DNA from: Tuctoria greenei | Taxonomy: Eukaryota > Streptophyta > Magnoliopsida > Poales > Poaceae | Direction of reading: 5' to 3' | Length of the DNA stretch: 64,000 nt | NCBI GenBank assembly: GCA_036927565.1 | Contig: JAYESD010000001.1 | Span: forward strand, 143,891,415 to 143,955,414 | In this document: positions 28,861 to 41,403 of the stretch, one piece after another | Position numbering within the stretch: position 1 is the stretch's first letter | Layout of the letters: the number at the start of each line of letters is the position of its first letter | Program-made: the position numbers and the translations under genes | The notes under the pieces: generated by a model | What the model was told of the DNA's origin: nothing | Databases searched by the model: none | The model's input: only the letters and a program-made list of their open reading frames with translations

Positions 28861-29677
28861 ACCCTAACAGTAACTTTTGGAAACCCCATATAAATAGGCG
28901 TGCACGGCCCATCTTTCACATCTCTCGACCCCTAGCGCCGTCACACCTCCCAAGAGCCTAGAAAACACCTCTCTCCACGAAATCAAATGCAAGAAAGATC
29001 AATTCCTTGAGGATACACCTTGGATCATTGGAGAGACACGGTTCAACCCTCATTGAGCTCTTGGTTTGATTCCCTAACACACTCCTGTGATTTTCATTGT
29101 CATCTTAAGAGTGTGTTCTTGGTGGTGTTCATATTGTAATCTTGGGGGGCCCTCAACGTGTGAGAAGGCCCCTTGAATTTTCTTATTTGCCCTTTGTCAT
29201 TAGTGAAGAGGATTGGCCTCCGTGGCGATCCAACAAGGGTAGGGTTGGAGAAGACCCAATCCTTTTGTGGACTCCTCAACGTGGATGTAGGTTGCCTCTG
29301 TGGGAACCGAACCACGGGGCCAAGTGCTTGTGTTCTTTCTTTGCGCTCATTGTTCTTACACTTCATATATATCTAGGGTTTAAACCAATCTTACTCACTT
29401 TACGTTAAAATATTGAATATAAGATTAACTTGTGGTACGTCCTAGTTTATAGTTTTGTAACACTTCAATTACAAGTATATTTCCACTGCATACATCCTAG
29501 GATAAAGTTAACCGATCAAATTTGATCAACCTAGTAGGTATACACCGGACTAGACTGCACTCTACCGGACTAGTCCGATATCTTGAGATTTGATCTGGTT
29601 GTTAAGTGTTGCAGGTTTTGACATAAATCAAAAAGGCTTATTCACCACCCCCCCCCCTCTATGCCACATTCAGCATG

Positions 29678-30455
29678 TGTGGAAAGTATGACACTTAGCT
29701 GATTCAAATGACGAATATAAAAATGGCTAAGTGCTGAAAAGTATATTAAAACATTTGAAAAGCAATATATTATATGTATGTGAAGTAAACCCATCATTAA
29801 CCATGTAGTTAACATAATACCAGTCCATATTTCATTACCAACATCCATATTCCAGATTTCTCATTACCATTAACCATATCGATTGCCATAAACCATAATA
29901 CCATCCCATAACCAGTACCAAACCGTCCCAATACCAAAACCCCTCTAATCATGTAGGTCATCCAGGTGCTCATAATCGGGAGCACGACTATCATGATACT
30001 CTACAGAATTTGTACCACTTTACCCACGTGTTTGTGATTTCATCACCGGTCGGTGACTAAAGAAAACCTCCATTATGCCAAAACACTACCGTAGGTGTAT
30101 GGCCAAGAGATCACAAAATAGCCTTTACAAAGGGACTTGTAGCATGTACGAACCCACTGAGGTTTTACCGGTGGTGATGTCTCCAACTAAGCACATCTTC
30201 AACTAAGGGCCTCCTCTTGTACTCGCATGAACCAGTCCTTAGATGTAAAGCAAGCGAAACCACCATAACATCCAACCCATCCACATAACAGGCTTGCTTA
30301 GATCACCCTTTACCATATCATATTGATCAGTTCATATTAACCATAATCTCATTAATGCATAATTGAATGGTATAGTTGTTTTCCCATCCCAATTAATTGA
30401 GCGAAGCAAAAAGGTAAAAAGTCCTTCTAGACTCTCTACCATATATTCCAGGTGA
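29678..30455 (-). repeat. Solo LTR K, middle piece
   Basis: Non-coding LTR sequence between the two insertions, AT-rich and CCAT/ACCA-rich on the plus strand. No open frame or motif beyond LTR character. Confidence 0.7.
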
Positions 30456-30460
30456 CAAGG

Positions 30461-32270
30461 TGTAGGATCGAAGAGCACGTGAAAAGCTACCAGAGGGGGT
30501 GAATGGTAGATTTAAAAAATCATACGCAGTGGAAACTATTAAGTCCCAACCCCTTTGGCAGAAAAACGATATGTTAAAGAAATCGTGTGTGAGACTAATC
30601 TAAACGTGTTTCATCGTGACAAAAGTGATATATATCATAGAGAATCAAGTCACGAAGAAAACATAAGAAGAATCACTCAAATCCATCGAGAGAAACTCAA
30701 GTTATGATCGAAAGATCGAACAAAGGTCAATCTGTCCTACCCGAGAAAAACAGTTTTGGAATGCTGCAAAGAAACTTGTGTAGATCAGAAACCACAAATC
30801 CAATGACCTTGAAATTTTGACAGATGATATATAATCAAGTTTTGAGGACAACCCAAAAACAATCACATCAATTGGATCTGTAAAACTCGAGTTATGATAA
30901 AACTACCGACAAAAGATAGTGTTGTCCAGAAACTTGACGAGTAAAACTTGTCTGGAACAAGTCGGACGAACAAGGCACAAAAGTTCCTTCAAACTACGAA
31001 TTTTATTCAATAGAACACAAGAGGAACATGCCCAAAGTCGTGCAACACAAGCTTTGGCCTCTCTTGCTTATATAACCAGCCCTTAGGCCAACTCAATCTC
31101 AACTAGGACTCTAATCCTACTCAGATCACGAATCAAAACTTTCCATAACTGCATAGGACTCTTCTATACGTAGATAGAAGCAATCTTAAGACTTCAAAAC
31201 ACCTTAGGAACGTATCCCACAATCCTAAAACAACCCAAATTTGTGTCCCACACGAAATCCTAACATAACCAACTCGATACTTTCCATATCGAGCCATAAC
31301 CGACTCCGTCGCAGCTAAAGTCATCAACCGATACGATCCGATCCTTCCAACCATATCTTACCATCCATAAAACATCTTCGGAACCATGCTGCCATGTCAT
31401 GCACCGCATGCATACGTGCAAACACCTTCCTTCGACGTCCAGTAACCTTCGTATGCACTGCCCTTGGTTCAATCATCATGTGCGACCTCCTGACCCGCTC
31501 AACCACAATTCCTCCTGAATTTGGTTGTTGGAACCTCATCTCCTCTCTGAGACTAGTCCAAAGGATCCTGTCACCAGCCATGACTTGAACTCAAGCAACA
31601 CCTGCAAATGAACAAACAACCAATCCATACGAGCCCAAGTCCACGACTTGACTCAAGTCAGTTCCGAACACAACACCTTACGTGAGCACCTCACATAAGC
31701 ATGTTGCAAAGCATATCAAAACGATATCAGCCATATCAACCAAAACGCACCAAAAACATAGCAAATGAGTACTAAGCAATCTTTCTAAGAATATAAAGCA
31801 AGTTCGAAACATTACAAGATAAAAGCAGGAACATTGCGATCAAGCTCCGAACCTAGCCAAAGCTAACCGGAGCTTGAGCCGGAGCTTACCAAAGCTAGTA
31901 CAACCTAGCGCCGGAGCTTACCAAAGCTAGTCAGACCTAGCGCCGGAGCTAACCAAAAGTAGTCGGAACTAGTCATCCCAAAATTCAAAGCTAGAAAAAT
32001 ATGTCAGAGCTAACCAACATAAGTCAGACCTAGCAAAACATATCAGAACTTAACAAAGACATGCCGGAGCTATCAAATACATGCCGGAGCTAAAGACAAA
32101 GATCACCGGAGCTACCCAAAAACATGTCGGATCTAGACAAAGAAAGTCGGACCTATTGTCGGACCTTGCAGAAGCTCGGAGCTAGAGTCGGGCCTTGCTA
32201 AAAAGATGTTATGGCAACATTCAAAACTTTTATTGTCAAAGCCAATGTATTCGGCACACATAGGTCTCAC
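30461..32270 (-). repeat. 3' LTR of element B
   Basis: Starts TGTAGGATCG and ends GGTCTCACA. TATA box (minus) at 31068-31077. CGGAGCT/CGGACCT repeat array at about 31825-32210. It differs from the 5' LTR at many single positions. Confidence 0.95.
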
Positions 32271-32446
32271 AATCTCCCCCTTGGTGAATGCATTGGCAAC
32301 ACCACTTAAAATCCGAACATTGGCATAAAAAGTTTTGAGAACAATTTTCCCCCTTTTTTAAAATCAAATGAGATAGAAATAAATTTCTCCCCCTATACAT
32401 ATTTCTCCCCCTTGCATAATTCACCATATTATCCCTCCCCCTTTGA
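32271..32446 (-). other. Multiple polypurine tracts of element B
   Basis: On the minus strand five AAGGGGGAG-like tracts occur at about 32431-32443, 32402-32413, 32384-32394, 32347-32357 and 32271-32282, the last abutting the 3' LTR. Repeated polypurine tracts before the 3' LTR are a known mark of Sireviruses. The rest of the spacer to 33221 is AT-rich and without genes. Confidence 0.85.
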
Positions 32447-33221
32447 CAATGTATTCAGCAAGGTTCAAAAGAGAAATTTTAATTGTTATGAGCATGTTAT
32501 AACATATACATATAAAACAAAGCTCACTCAAGTCATACTATCAAGTAACTTACACTATCACAACAATGAGATACATAAAGTAGTGTAAGCCATGCTAGAG
32601 ATCAAATGTAATTTTCAATATAAGCAAGTCATGATCTCACAAACTTAACTATTTCAATACTTGAAAGCATGACACTTGTTGCTGCATTTTATTATTTTTC
32701 AAAGCACAAATTTCATATGATATTTGCAAGAGATTATATGTGCATCTGCCTTATTCTAACTAACCAAGCCAAGCCTATGTCATTTGACAATCAGAAGCTT
32801 AAGGACATGGTTTTAGTCATACACAACTTCTTCTAAGTTCATATCTAAGTGCAATGATAAGCCATCTCAAAAGAAGAAGTACGATGCATGAATATTCTCT
32901 TGATCTTTTCTTAACTTATGTTTATTCATAAAAACTCAACATGTGAGTTGATTACTTGATTAATTCTTTATGATTAAGAGCACTTGTGAGCATGCAACAA
33001 GTTCAAAATAGCAAGAAGGTTCGACCATGACCAGATTTAGTGTAAGTAACTATTCCAATTACTAGACATGGCAAAAACTACAAAATATATAACACGAGGA
33101 ATATAGTAAGATCTTTTAGCATGTAAAAGGAATCACAAAGTCATATATGTATGAAATACTATGCTCATATTATTTTAATTTCAGATTCACACATAGACTT
33201 CTAGGGTTTGAAAACTCCCCC

Positions 33222-33698
33222 TCAATGTAAGCCATGGGGATGCATAACCCCTATCTCACTACGAATGTAACAAAGACGAGTGAAATCTAAAGGTTTTGTA
33301 AAAATGTCAGCCAATTGTTGTTCGGTATCTACATGGTGAGGCACAATGTTTCCTTTTTCAACATTATTAAGGAGAAAGTGATACCTAATGTCAATGTACT
33401 TAGTTCTAGAATGTTGCACGGGGTTTTTAGCAATGCAAATGGCACTAGTGTTATCATAAAATAGTGAAACACTATCCAGATCAACCCCATAGTCCTTAAG
33501 TGTTTGAACAATCCAAAGAATTTGTGAGCAAGCACTAGCAGCAGCTACATATTCAGATTCGGTTGTGGATTGTGCAACTGAATTTTGTTTTCTAGAGGAC
33601 CAAGCAACAAGTGAATTACCAAGAAAATTACAAGCACCGGAAGTACTTTTCCTACCAATCCTACAACCTCCAAAATCAGCATCGCAAAAAGCTTTCAA
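33222..33698 (-). pseudogene. pol: RNase H of element B
   Basis: C-terminal domain of Copia pol: FCDADFGGCRIGRKSTSGAC (first Asp), RKQNSVAQSTTESEYVAAA (Glu), LFYDNTSAICIAKNPVQHSR (Asp), then RYHFLLNNVEKG and QQLADIFTKPLDFTRL. The frame ends at the natural stop after HGLH. A frameshift near 33740 detaches it from RT, so the first Met shown is internal. Confidence 0.85.
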
Positions 33699-34614
33699 AG
33701 TAACGGTTGAGGAAGAAGAAGAAAAATGCCAAATTCTTGAGTTTCATGTATGTACCTGAGAATCCTTTTGATGGCTTGACGATGTGAAGCACGTGGGGAG
33801 GCTTGAAAACATGCACAAAGATATACGCTGAATTGTATGTTCGGTCTTGATGTCGTGAGGTACAAAAGTGATCTGATCATGCTTCTATATTCTTTTTGAT
33901 CCACAGGTTCACCATCTTCATCAAGTTCAAGTGTTGTTGTTGTTCCCATTGGTGTCCGAAGAGGCTTGCTTTTGTCCATGTTGAAGCTCCTTAGGAGGTC
34001 TTTTGTATACTTCGTTTGATGCACAAGGGTACCTCCCTTGGTTTGCTTGATTTGCAGCCCCAAAAGGTACGTGAGTTCTCCCATCATACTCATTTCAAAT
34101 TCTGAACTCATCATAGCTGAAAACTTGGACACAAGATCATGAGAAGCACAACCAAACATAATATCATCCACATACACTTGAATGAATAATGAGTCATTGC
34201 CATGCTTAAGCACAAAAAGAGTTTTATCAACCTTGCCCATGGTAAAGCCCTTTTCAAGTAAGAATGTTTTAACATATCATACCATGCTCTAGGCGCTTGT
34301 TTGAGACCGTACAAGGCTTTGGACAGTTTGTAAACATGATTAGGAAAATCTGAATTTTCAAAACCCGGTGGTTGTTTGACATAAACCTCCTCATCTATGT
34401 AGCCATTAAGAAAATCACTTTTAACATCCATTTGATATAGCTTAAAACCTTTAAATGCAGCAAAAGCTAACAAAATTCTTATGGCTTCTAATCTAGCAAC
34501 AGGAGCAAAAGTTTTATCAAAATCTAGACCTTCAACTTGAGTGAAACCTTGAGCAACCAACCTAGCCTTATTCCTAATCACAACCGCATCCTCACTTTGT
34601 TTATTTTTGAACAC
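33695..34614 (-). pseudogene. pol: Reverse transcriptase of element B
   Basis: Two overlapping frames. The first (34614-34111) has NKARLVAQGFTQVEGLDFDK, FAPVARLEAIRILLAFAAFK, LYQMDVKSDFLNGYIDEEVY and LSKALYGLKQAPRAWYDML. After a frameshift near 34245 the second (34240-33695) has GKVDKTLFVLKHG, the catalytic IQVYVDDIMFG, MSMMGELTYLLGLQIKQ and YRSMIRSLLYLTTSRPNIQF. It then loses frame at 33740. YVDD is intact. Confidence 0.85.
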
Positions 34615-35463
34615 CCATTTAGTTCCAATTAAAGTGTGACCTTGAGGTGGAGGTACAAGTTTACAAACATTATTTCTTTCAAAAATTTCTAACTCTTATT
34701 GCATGGCAATAATCCAAGATTCATTAGTGAGTGCGTGTGATATATCTTTGGGTTCAAAAGAAGCAACAAAAGCAGAATGAGCATGAGAGTTTGGATCACA
34801 AAACCTGGACCGTGTGACTCGTTCATGCAAGCTTCCAATTATCTATTGCGGGGGATGATCTTTGTAAAACTGTAGGGGAACAGATGTCTCACAAGCTTCT
34901 TCTTCTTCATGTTCATCACAAATCGATGAGCTTGTGACTTGAGGACGATCTGAATTAGCATTGATGGTTGTCGGTGCTGGTTGAGAATTAACATCTGGAT
35001 CTGAACCAAAGTCTTTAGCTGCTGAATTTTCGGGCAGCAGCTCCAATTCTTCCTCATCTTCAATGAAAATGCTCTCCCCCTGCGGATATGGATCTGGACC
35101 TGCAATGTTTGAGCTAATACCTGGGCTAGCTTCATCAAAAGACACTTCACAAGTCTCCACAATTTTGTTAGTGTCTAGTAAAAGCACACGGTAGCCTCTA
35201 GTATGAGATGGATAACCAAGAAACATGCCATCAATGGATCTAGGTTCAAATTTATTAAGATTACCATGTTTCTCAACAAAGCATTTGCAACCAAAAACCC
35301 GAAAGTGCATAACACTAGGCCTATGTCCAAACCGGAGCTCATATGGTGTTTTACCTAGCTTAGCGCACAAGAAAACACGATTTGAGACATAACAAGCGGT
35401 TGCAATCACATCAGCCCAAAATTTCCTAGGAGTTTGATAATCATCAAGCATAGTCCTAGCCAT
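34615..35463 (-). pseudogene. pol: Integrase C-terminal region and linker of element B
   Basis: From MARTMLDDYQTPRKFWADVI through VFGCKCFVEKHGNLNKFEPR, FLGYPSHTRGYRVLLLDTN and CEVSFDEASPGIS, the conserved C-terminal integrase region. An acidic, low-complexity linker ends at a TAG at 34843. The frame then continues as linker to RT with one more TAA at about 34698. Confidence 0.75.
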
Positions 35464-35882
35464 CTCAACTAAGGTTTTGTTCTTTCTTTCTACAACACCG
35501 TTTTGTTGAGGTACATATGGTGAAGAAAATTGATGATCTATTCCATTTTCAGCACAAAAGTGATCAAAAGATTGATTTTTAATTCAGTTCCGTTATCACT
35601 TCTAATTGCTTTTAAAGATCTTGGGTAATCAATTGATAATCTAAGAAATAAAGTTCTAAAGTGACTAAAAGCTTCATTCTTAGATGCCATAAAGTAAACC
35701 CAAGAGTATCTAGAATAATCATCAACAATCACAAGAACATACCATTTACCTCCGAAGGATTGAACACGTGAAGGTCCTACGGTGTCAAGGTGCAAAAGTT
35801 GACCCGGTTCATTTGTCATAATCATTGTGAGAGGAGTATGTGAACCTGCAACCATCTTAGCATGTCTACAAGAAGAGCACAC
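35464..35882 (-). pseudogene. pol: Integrase catalytic core of element B
   Basis: Zinc-finger end CSSCRHAKMV, then the first Asp in LHLDTVGPSRVQSFGGKWY and the second in AIRSDNGTEL. After a single-base frameshift near 35575 the frame continues with YVPQQNGVVERKNKTLVE, which has the catalytic Glu. The triad is present but the frame is broken. A TAA at 35883-35885 replaces the Glu codon seen in element A, so translation would stop just before the core. Confidence 0.8.
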
Positions 35883-35885
35883 AAT

Positions 35886-36404
35886 TTATTTGTCCCCTTT
35901 AAGCTTAGGCAGCCCACGTATGCGATCAAGAGCACTAACACGCGTTAGGTGATCAAAGCCTACATGACCAAGTCTACGATGCCAAAAATATAAGTCCTTT
36001 GAATCAGTAGCAACTAGACAGCTATGCTTAGAGGAAGACATATCAAAATCAACTTTAAAAACTCTTCCAAACTGAGACATGTTAAAAATAAGCTCACTAT
36101 TTGAACCTACAACTTTGCAGCAGTTTTTATTGAAAATAATTTCCAGATTTTCATCTAGCAATGGTGAAACAGAAAGCAAGTTGTATTTCAAATTTTTGAC
36201 AAGTGCCACATCCTTCGAAGTGTAGTGATCATTTACTCTAACCGAACCCTTAACAATTATAGGAGTTGAAGAATTATCGGCAAAAGTAACATTCTCTACT
36301 CGTGACACAAAAGAGATGGAGGAGAACCAATCTTTGTTACCGGTCATGTGGCGTGAGCAACCTGAATCCACAATCCAAATGTTCTCCTTCCTCAAATGTG
36401 TAAC
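35886..36404 (-). pseudogene. pol: Protease and GAG-pre-integrase of element B
   Basis: Starts in frame right after the UAG that ends gag. RKENIWIVDSGCSRHMTGNK carries the retropepsin DSG. The KNLKYNLLSVSPLLDENLEI region follows, then FWHRRLGHVGFDHLTRVSAL of the GAG-pre-integrase domain. It ends at the TAA at 35883. Collinear with 1-591 of element A. Confidence 0.85.
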
Positions 36405-38699
36405 CTACATAGAAGCACAATACGTCGATGACTCAATACTGAGGTTAGTCAAAAGGCATTTTGGTATCCAGTACTGAGTCACATGACGTGCAGCAGGAAA
36501 AACACGCGAAAGCTGAGATAAAACAGCAGGTTTATGAGACAAAGTTTGAGGTTTTTTATTCTTAACTACTGACCTATAATGTGTTACTTGTGTAGCACAA
36601 AAATCAGTAGCTCCAGAGGCAAAAACAGAAGGTCCGGAGGTAAACATTGAATGTTTTTGACTCATAACAGCGGGTTGCATGTTCCTGGCATTCGGTTTAA
36701 TATGTGCAGCAAATTTTGCATTAAAGTTATGAGATCTAGCAATCATTCTTTCACTTTTCTGTTGTTTAGCTAGTCTATAACAAAAATCTATGACATGGCC
36801 ATCTCTACCATAGTAGGTACAATGAAATTTAACTTTGTGTTCATGTCTAGATGAGCAAGCAATATTTTTATTTGAAACCGAATGAGACAACACTCCTGCA
36901 GATTTGAAAACCACTTCTTTTTGTTTAGGAACCTTTGAATCAAACCACTTCCTAACGACTTTACAATTTTAGGTGGATGTGCCTTAGCATGAGCATGAGA
37001 ATCAAAACCTAAACCAGTTTTATCATTGCAAGACTTGGAAGAATTCAGCAGCAAGTTTAGGTTCTTATTCCCATTACAAAACTGATCTAATGTCCTATGC
37101 ATGTTATCAAGTTTGTTGGACAGATCAAAGCAATTTTCACATGAAGTTTTTCCTTTTAATTTGCAATTGGAACAATATTTAACTTCATGAGAACGTAAAG
37201 CATTATTCAATATTGAAATTTCATTCATAGCATCTTTTAGTTTCTTTTCAAGATCATCACAACTAGAACAATGCAAATCAATTGTAGAACAAGAAGCATC
37301 TTTTAAGTTTCCAATGTCAAGTGCAGCAAGCTTTTTGTTCTTTTCAATTTCAAGTTCAAGTCTATCTAGAGTAGAGGAATGTGCAGTTCTTAATGTGGAC
37401 AATTGTTCATAGATTAAATCACACGAGGGACAAGAACCATCACTAGGAATCAAGGTTTTCAAATGGTTGATTTCAGATTCTAGTGATTCAATTTTAGCAG
37501 CATTATCCTTAAGTTTTTTGTCCTTTTTCTTAACAATAATAGTTGCACGAGAAATTGCATCACACATTTCATTACAGGTAGAACATACATCATCATCGTC
37601 ACTGTTGTGTTCTGCATCCTCCTGACTTGATCTTGATCTTGTTTTGCCCGCCATGAAGCATAAGTTGGCCAAATCATCTTCATCTTCGTCACTTCCAATG
37701 TCCACGTCGCTTGAGCCAAGTTCCTGGAGTGCGGAGATAAAATTGTTCACCAGTTGGCGACCTGTAAAGCCCTTCTTCTTCTTCTTATCATTTGTTGAGG
37801 AGTGCTTCGTCCTTGATTGTTTTTCTTCTCGGGAAGTAGAACCTGAAAGGTTAGGGCATTCTGTACGAAAGTGTTCTGTCTTACCGCATTCAAAGCAATG
37901 TTGAGGTCTGGAGCTTCCTCTCCTTCTAGTTCTCACATTTTGCAATGCTTTTGAGAACCTAGTAGAGAGAAGTGCTAGCTCCTCCTCTAGAAATTCCTCG
38001 ATCTGCTCCAGGGTTAGTGAGGACAACAAAGCAAGAGTATTGTAAGATGATGATTGGCCAGAGCTAGGCATATCACGTTGTGAGACAAATGCAATAGACT
38101 TATTTGGGTTCTTACGTGATAAGATGTCAATTTCATGAGTTTTGAGTTTAGAGTAAAGCACATCTAAAGTAAGTGTACTCATGATAGTAGATTCATGGAT
38201 AGATGTAACTTTCATCTCCCAGATTGACATGTCTAATGCACTAAGAAGTTGCCTAGCATTTTCAGTATCAGAAAAATTAACGTTGACACTACGCAAGTTA
38301 CTGAGAATTTTGTTAAAGCGAGCAAAGAGATCATCAATGGACTCACCGGATTGCATCTCGAAGCACATGAATTCGTTCTTGCACATGTCTTGCCTTACCT
38401 ACTTGATCATGTTGGATCCTTTGTGATAGTCACAAAGTTCTCTCCATACATCGTATGCCGATCGGAGATGTGCAATGCGGTCGAAGTCGCTCTGAGTGAG
38501 TCCTTGGATGATCAAGTTTCGGGCTTTGTTGTTGTTGTCGACGTCCTATAGGTTTGTATCCGTAACTTGATTGTTTGGTGGCACTTCGTAAGGCTTAAGG
38601 ATAATGCTAAGCCTTGCGCCTGGATGAAAGCCTCCGTGCCTTCCAAACCTGAAAATCAATACCAGCAAACACACAAGATTTGGCGGAGTATTTCTCCAT
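36405..38699 (-). pseudogene. gag: gag of element B
   Basis: ATG at 38699 (MEKYSAKSCVFAGIDFQVWK), about 50 nt inside the primer binding site. Residues up to about 100 are broken by a deletion near 38620-38640 and a TAG near 38401; from 38386 the frame is open. It has a zinc knuckle CFECGKTEHFRTEC at about residue 266, a Lys-rich and acidic region, then a coiled coil with CSSCDDLEKKLKDAMNEI. A frameshift at about 36940 leads to the last 170 codons (36914-36405) with the second knuckle-like FHCTYYGRDGHVIDFCY, where one Cys is Tyr. It ends at UAG 36405-36407, as in element A. Confidence 0.8.
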
Positions 38700-38748
38700 G
38701 ATGATTAGTCAAAAACATGTTCAAATCACAATGATTAGAGCACCGTGG

Positions 38749-38760
38749 ATCTGATAACAA
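38749..38760 (-). other. Degenerate primer binding site of element B
   Basis: The minus strand reads TTGTTATCAGATCC where element A has TTGGTATCAGAGCC. Two or three substitutions lie in the core, so it would prime poorly. The adjoining LTR end TG has also become TC. Confidence 0.75.
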
Positions 38761-38761
38761 T

Positions 38762-40571
38762 TCTAGGATCGAAGAGCACGTGAAAATCTACCAGAGGGGG
38801 TCAATGGTAGATTTAAAAAATCTTACGCAGCGGAAACTATTAAATCCCAAACCCTTCGGCAGAAAAACAATCTGTTAAATAAATCATGTGTGAGACTAAT
38901 ATAAACTTGTTTCACCATGACAAAAGTGATATATATCAGAGAGAATCAAGTCACGAAGAAAACATAAGAAGAATCACTCAAATCAGTCGAGAGAAACTCA
39001 AGTTATGATCGAAAGATCGAACAAAGGTCAATCTGTCCTACCCAAGAAAAACAGTTTTGGAATGCTGCAAAGAAACTCGTGTATATCAGAAACCACAAAT
39101 CCAATGACCGTGAAATTTTGACAGATGATAGATAATCAAGTTGCGAAGACAACCCAAAAAGAATCACGTCAATTGGATCTGTAAAACTCGAGTTATGATA
39201 AAAACACCGACAAAAGGTAGTGCTGTCCACAAACTCGACGAGTAAAACTTGTCTGGAACAAGTCGGACGAACAAGGTATAAAAGTTCCTTCAAACTACAA
39301 ATTTTATTCAATAGAACACAAGAGGAACAGGCCCAAAGTCATGCAACACGAGCTTTGGCCTCCCTTGCTTATATAACCAGCCCTTAGGCCAACCCAATCT
39401 CAACTAGGACTCTAATCCTACTCAGATCACGAATCAAAACTTTTCATAACTGCTTAGGACTCTTCTATACGCAGATAGAAGCAATCTTAAGACTTCACAA
39501 CACCTTAAGAACGTATCCCACATTCTTAAAACAACCCAAATTCGTGTCCCACACGAAATCCTAACATAACCAACTCGATACTTTCCATACCGAGCCATAA
39601 CCGACTCCGCTGCAGCCAAAGTCATCAACCGATACGATCCGATCCTTCCAAACAGATCTTCCCATCCATAAACCATCTTCGGAACCATGTTGCCACGTCA
39701 TGCACCGCATGCATACATGCAAACACCTTCCTTCGATGTCCAGTAACCTTCATATGCACTGCTCTTGATTCAATCATCCTGCGCGACCTCCTGACCCGCT
39801 CAACCACAATTCCTCCTGAATTTGGTTGTTGAAACCTCATATCCTCCCTGAGATTAGTCCAAAGGATCCTGTCACCAGCCATGACTTGAACTCAAGCAAC
39901 ACCTGCACATGAACAAACAACCAATCTGTACGAGCCCAAGTCCGCAACTTGACTCAAGTCAGTTCCGAACACAACACCTTACGTGAGCACCTCACATATG
40001 CATGTTGCAAAGCATATCAAAATGATATCAGCCATATCAACCAAAACGCACTAAAAACTTAGCAAATGAATACAAAGCAATCTTTCTAAGAATATAAAGC
40101 AAGTTTGAAACATTACAAGATAAAAGCAGGAACACTGCAATCAAGCTCCGAACCAAGCCAAAGCTAATCGGAGCTTGAGTCGAAGTTTACCAAAGCTAGT
40201 ACAACCTAGCGCCGGAGCTTACCAAAGCTAGTCGGACCTAGCGTTGGAGCTAACCAAAAGTAGTCAGAACTAGTCATTCCAAAAGTCGGAGCTAGAAAAA
40301 CATGTCGGAGCTAACCAACATAAGTCGGACCTAGCAAAACATATCGGAGCTTAACAAAGACATGCCGGAGCTATCAAAGACATGTCGGAGCTAAAGACAA
40401 AGCTCACTGGAGCTACCCAAAAACATGTTAGATCTAGACAAAGAAAGTCGGACCTATTGTCAGACCTTGTAGAAGCTTGGAGCTAGAGTCGGACCTTGCT
40501 AAAAAGATGTTATGGCAGCATTCAAAACTTTATTGTCAAAGCCAATGTATTAAGCACACATAGGTCTCACA
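38762..40571 (-). repeat. 5' LTR of element B
   Basis: 1810 bp, pairing with 30461-32270. TATA box (minus) at 39369-39378 and repeat array at 40137-40500. The inner border has mutated from TG to TC (38762-38763). CAAGG duplication follows at 40572-40576. Confidence 0.95.
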
Positions 40572-40686
40572 CAAGGGTGGTTAAACAAAGCTAGTAAAGT
40601 TTCTATCATAGGATTTATGATCCAATTAACACAAGCATGCAGTTTTGAAAACAAAACATTTATTGTCAAAAATAAGATCAATTTGT

Positions 40687-40784
40687 TCAAGGACACTTGC
40701 CTTGCTCTTGGGCTTGATTAGGATCAAAGACTTCAAACTCCTGATGTTGCAGATCCTCCGCAGCACTCTCTAGCGCAAATCCAT
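40687..40784 (-). pseudogene. Second exon of an LTR-encoded mini-gene in K
   Basis: Preceded by a pyrimidine/AT-rich stretch ending GCGAATTAG. Read in phase 1 the 98 nt encode 32 residues with AEDLQHQEFEVFD and end EQGKCP followed by TGA. LTR M has an exon of the same length, same phase and same ending at 44262-44359. Exon 1 in K (ATG near 41278) holds a stop and its candidate donor gives the wrong phase, so this copy is called a pseudogene. No known domain; function unknown. Confidence 0.55.
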
Positions 40785-41395
40785 CTAATTCGCACAATAA
40801 GCATACAAGACGAGAATCACAATCAGTAAGTGCACATATATTACTCAATATGTCATAACATGCATGATTAATGCAAATGCGAAGCAAAAGTAGTTAATGA
40901 GTTGTTAATGATGTTTAGTAACTAGTTCTAATATCTTTTAACAAGTTTGAACTGGTTTGAAATTAATTTGAAACAATTTAGAATTAATTTAGCAGGGAAC
41001 AGATTGCAAAATCAGACTAGTCCCCTTGGGACCGGACTAGTCCGCCCTTCGCGGCAACAACGAACTAGGGTTCTCTAGATCGACGTGAATTTGGAGAAAC
41101 GATGTTGAATTCACATGAGAATTAGAGAGTAGAAGGTATACCAGGTGTTTAGAACTCCAAAGAATCAAGAGTTTTGGAGGCAACACTTGGATCTTGATGA
41201 TCTAGGGTTGATGAGATCTTGATGGAGGATTGTTGATGAAGAACAAAACTTGATGGAGATCTTGATTCTCTTTCATTTCCTCCTCTTCTTCTTGCTAGGG
41301 ACCTCCTTCTCCCTCCTAGGTGGCGGCTCTCCACGAACTAGGGTTTGGTGGTCTTCAATTGAGGCAAAAGGATGCAAGGTGGAATGGTGGGGCTG

Positions 41396-41403
41396 TTTAT
41401 ATA
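41396..41403 (-). promoter_or_regulatory. TATA box of LTR K
   Basis: The minus strand reads CTATATAAACAGCCCC. It lies about 665 bp from the LTR start, downstream of the palindrome array and upstream of an AAACCCTAG leader. Confidence 0.65.

Larger units (their letters stand above)
27661..29677 (+). mobile_element. Solo LTR of Sirevirus D family with GCATG duplication
   Basis: LTR 27666-29672 starts TGAAAGTGCATCTAGGA and ends CCACATTCA, matching the 5' LTR of D (53484-55026) throughout. GCATG flanks it at 27661-27665 and 29673-29677. At 2007 bp it is longer than the 1543-bp LTR of D, largely because of about 390 bp of foreign DNA at 27871-28262. A plus-strand TATA box TATAAATA lies at 28889-28896. 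It interrupts K. Confidence 0.93.
30461..40571 (-). mobile_element. Complete Sirevirus-type Copia element B
   Basis: Two LTRs of 1810 bp (30461-32270 and 38762-40571) are flanked by CAAGG at 30456-30460 and 40572-40576. From right to left it has a primer binding site, gag, UAG, protease, integrase, RT, RNase H, a spacer with several polypurine tracts, and the 3' LTR. It lacks the third ORF seen in the D family. Several stops and frameshifts interrupt pol. It is closely related to element A. Confidence 0.96.
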
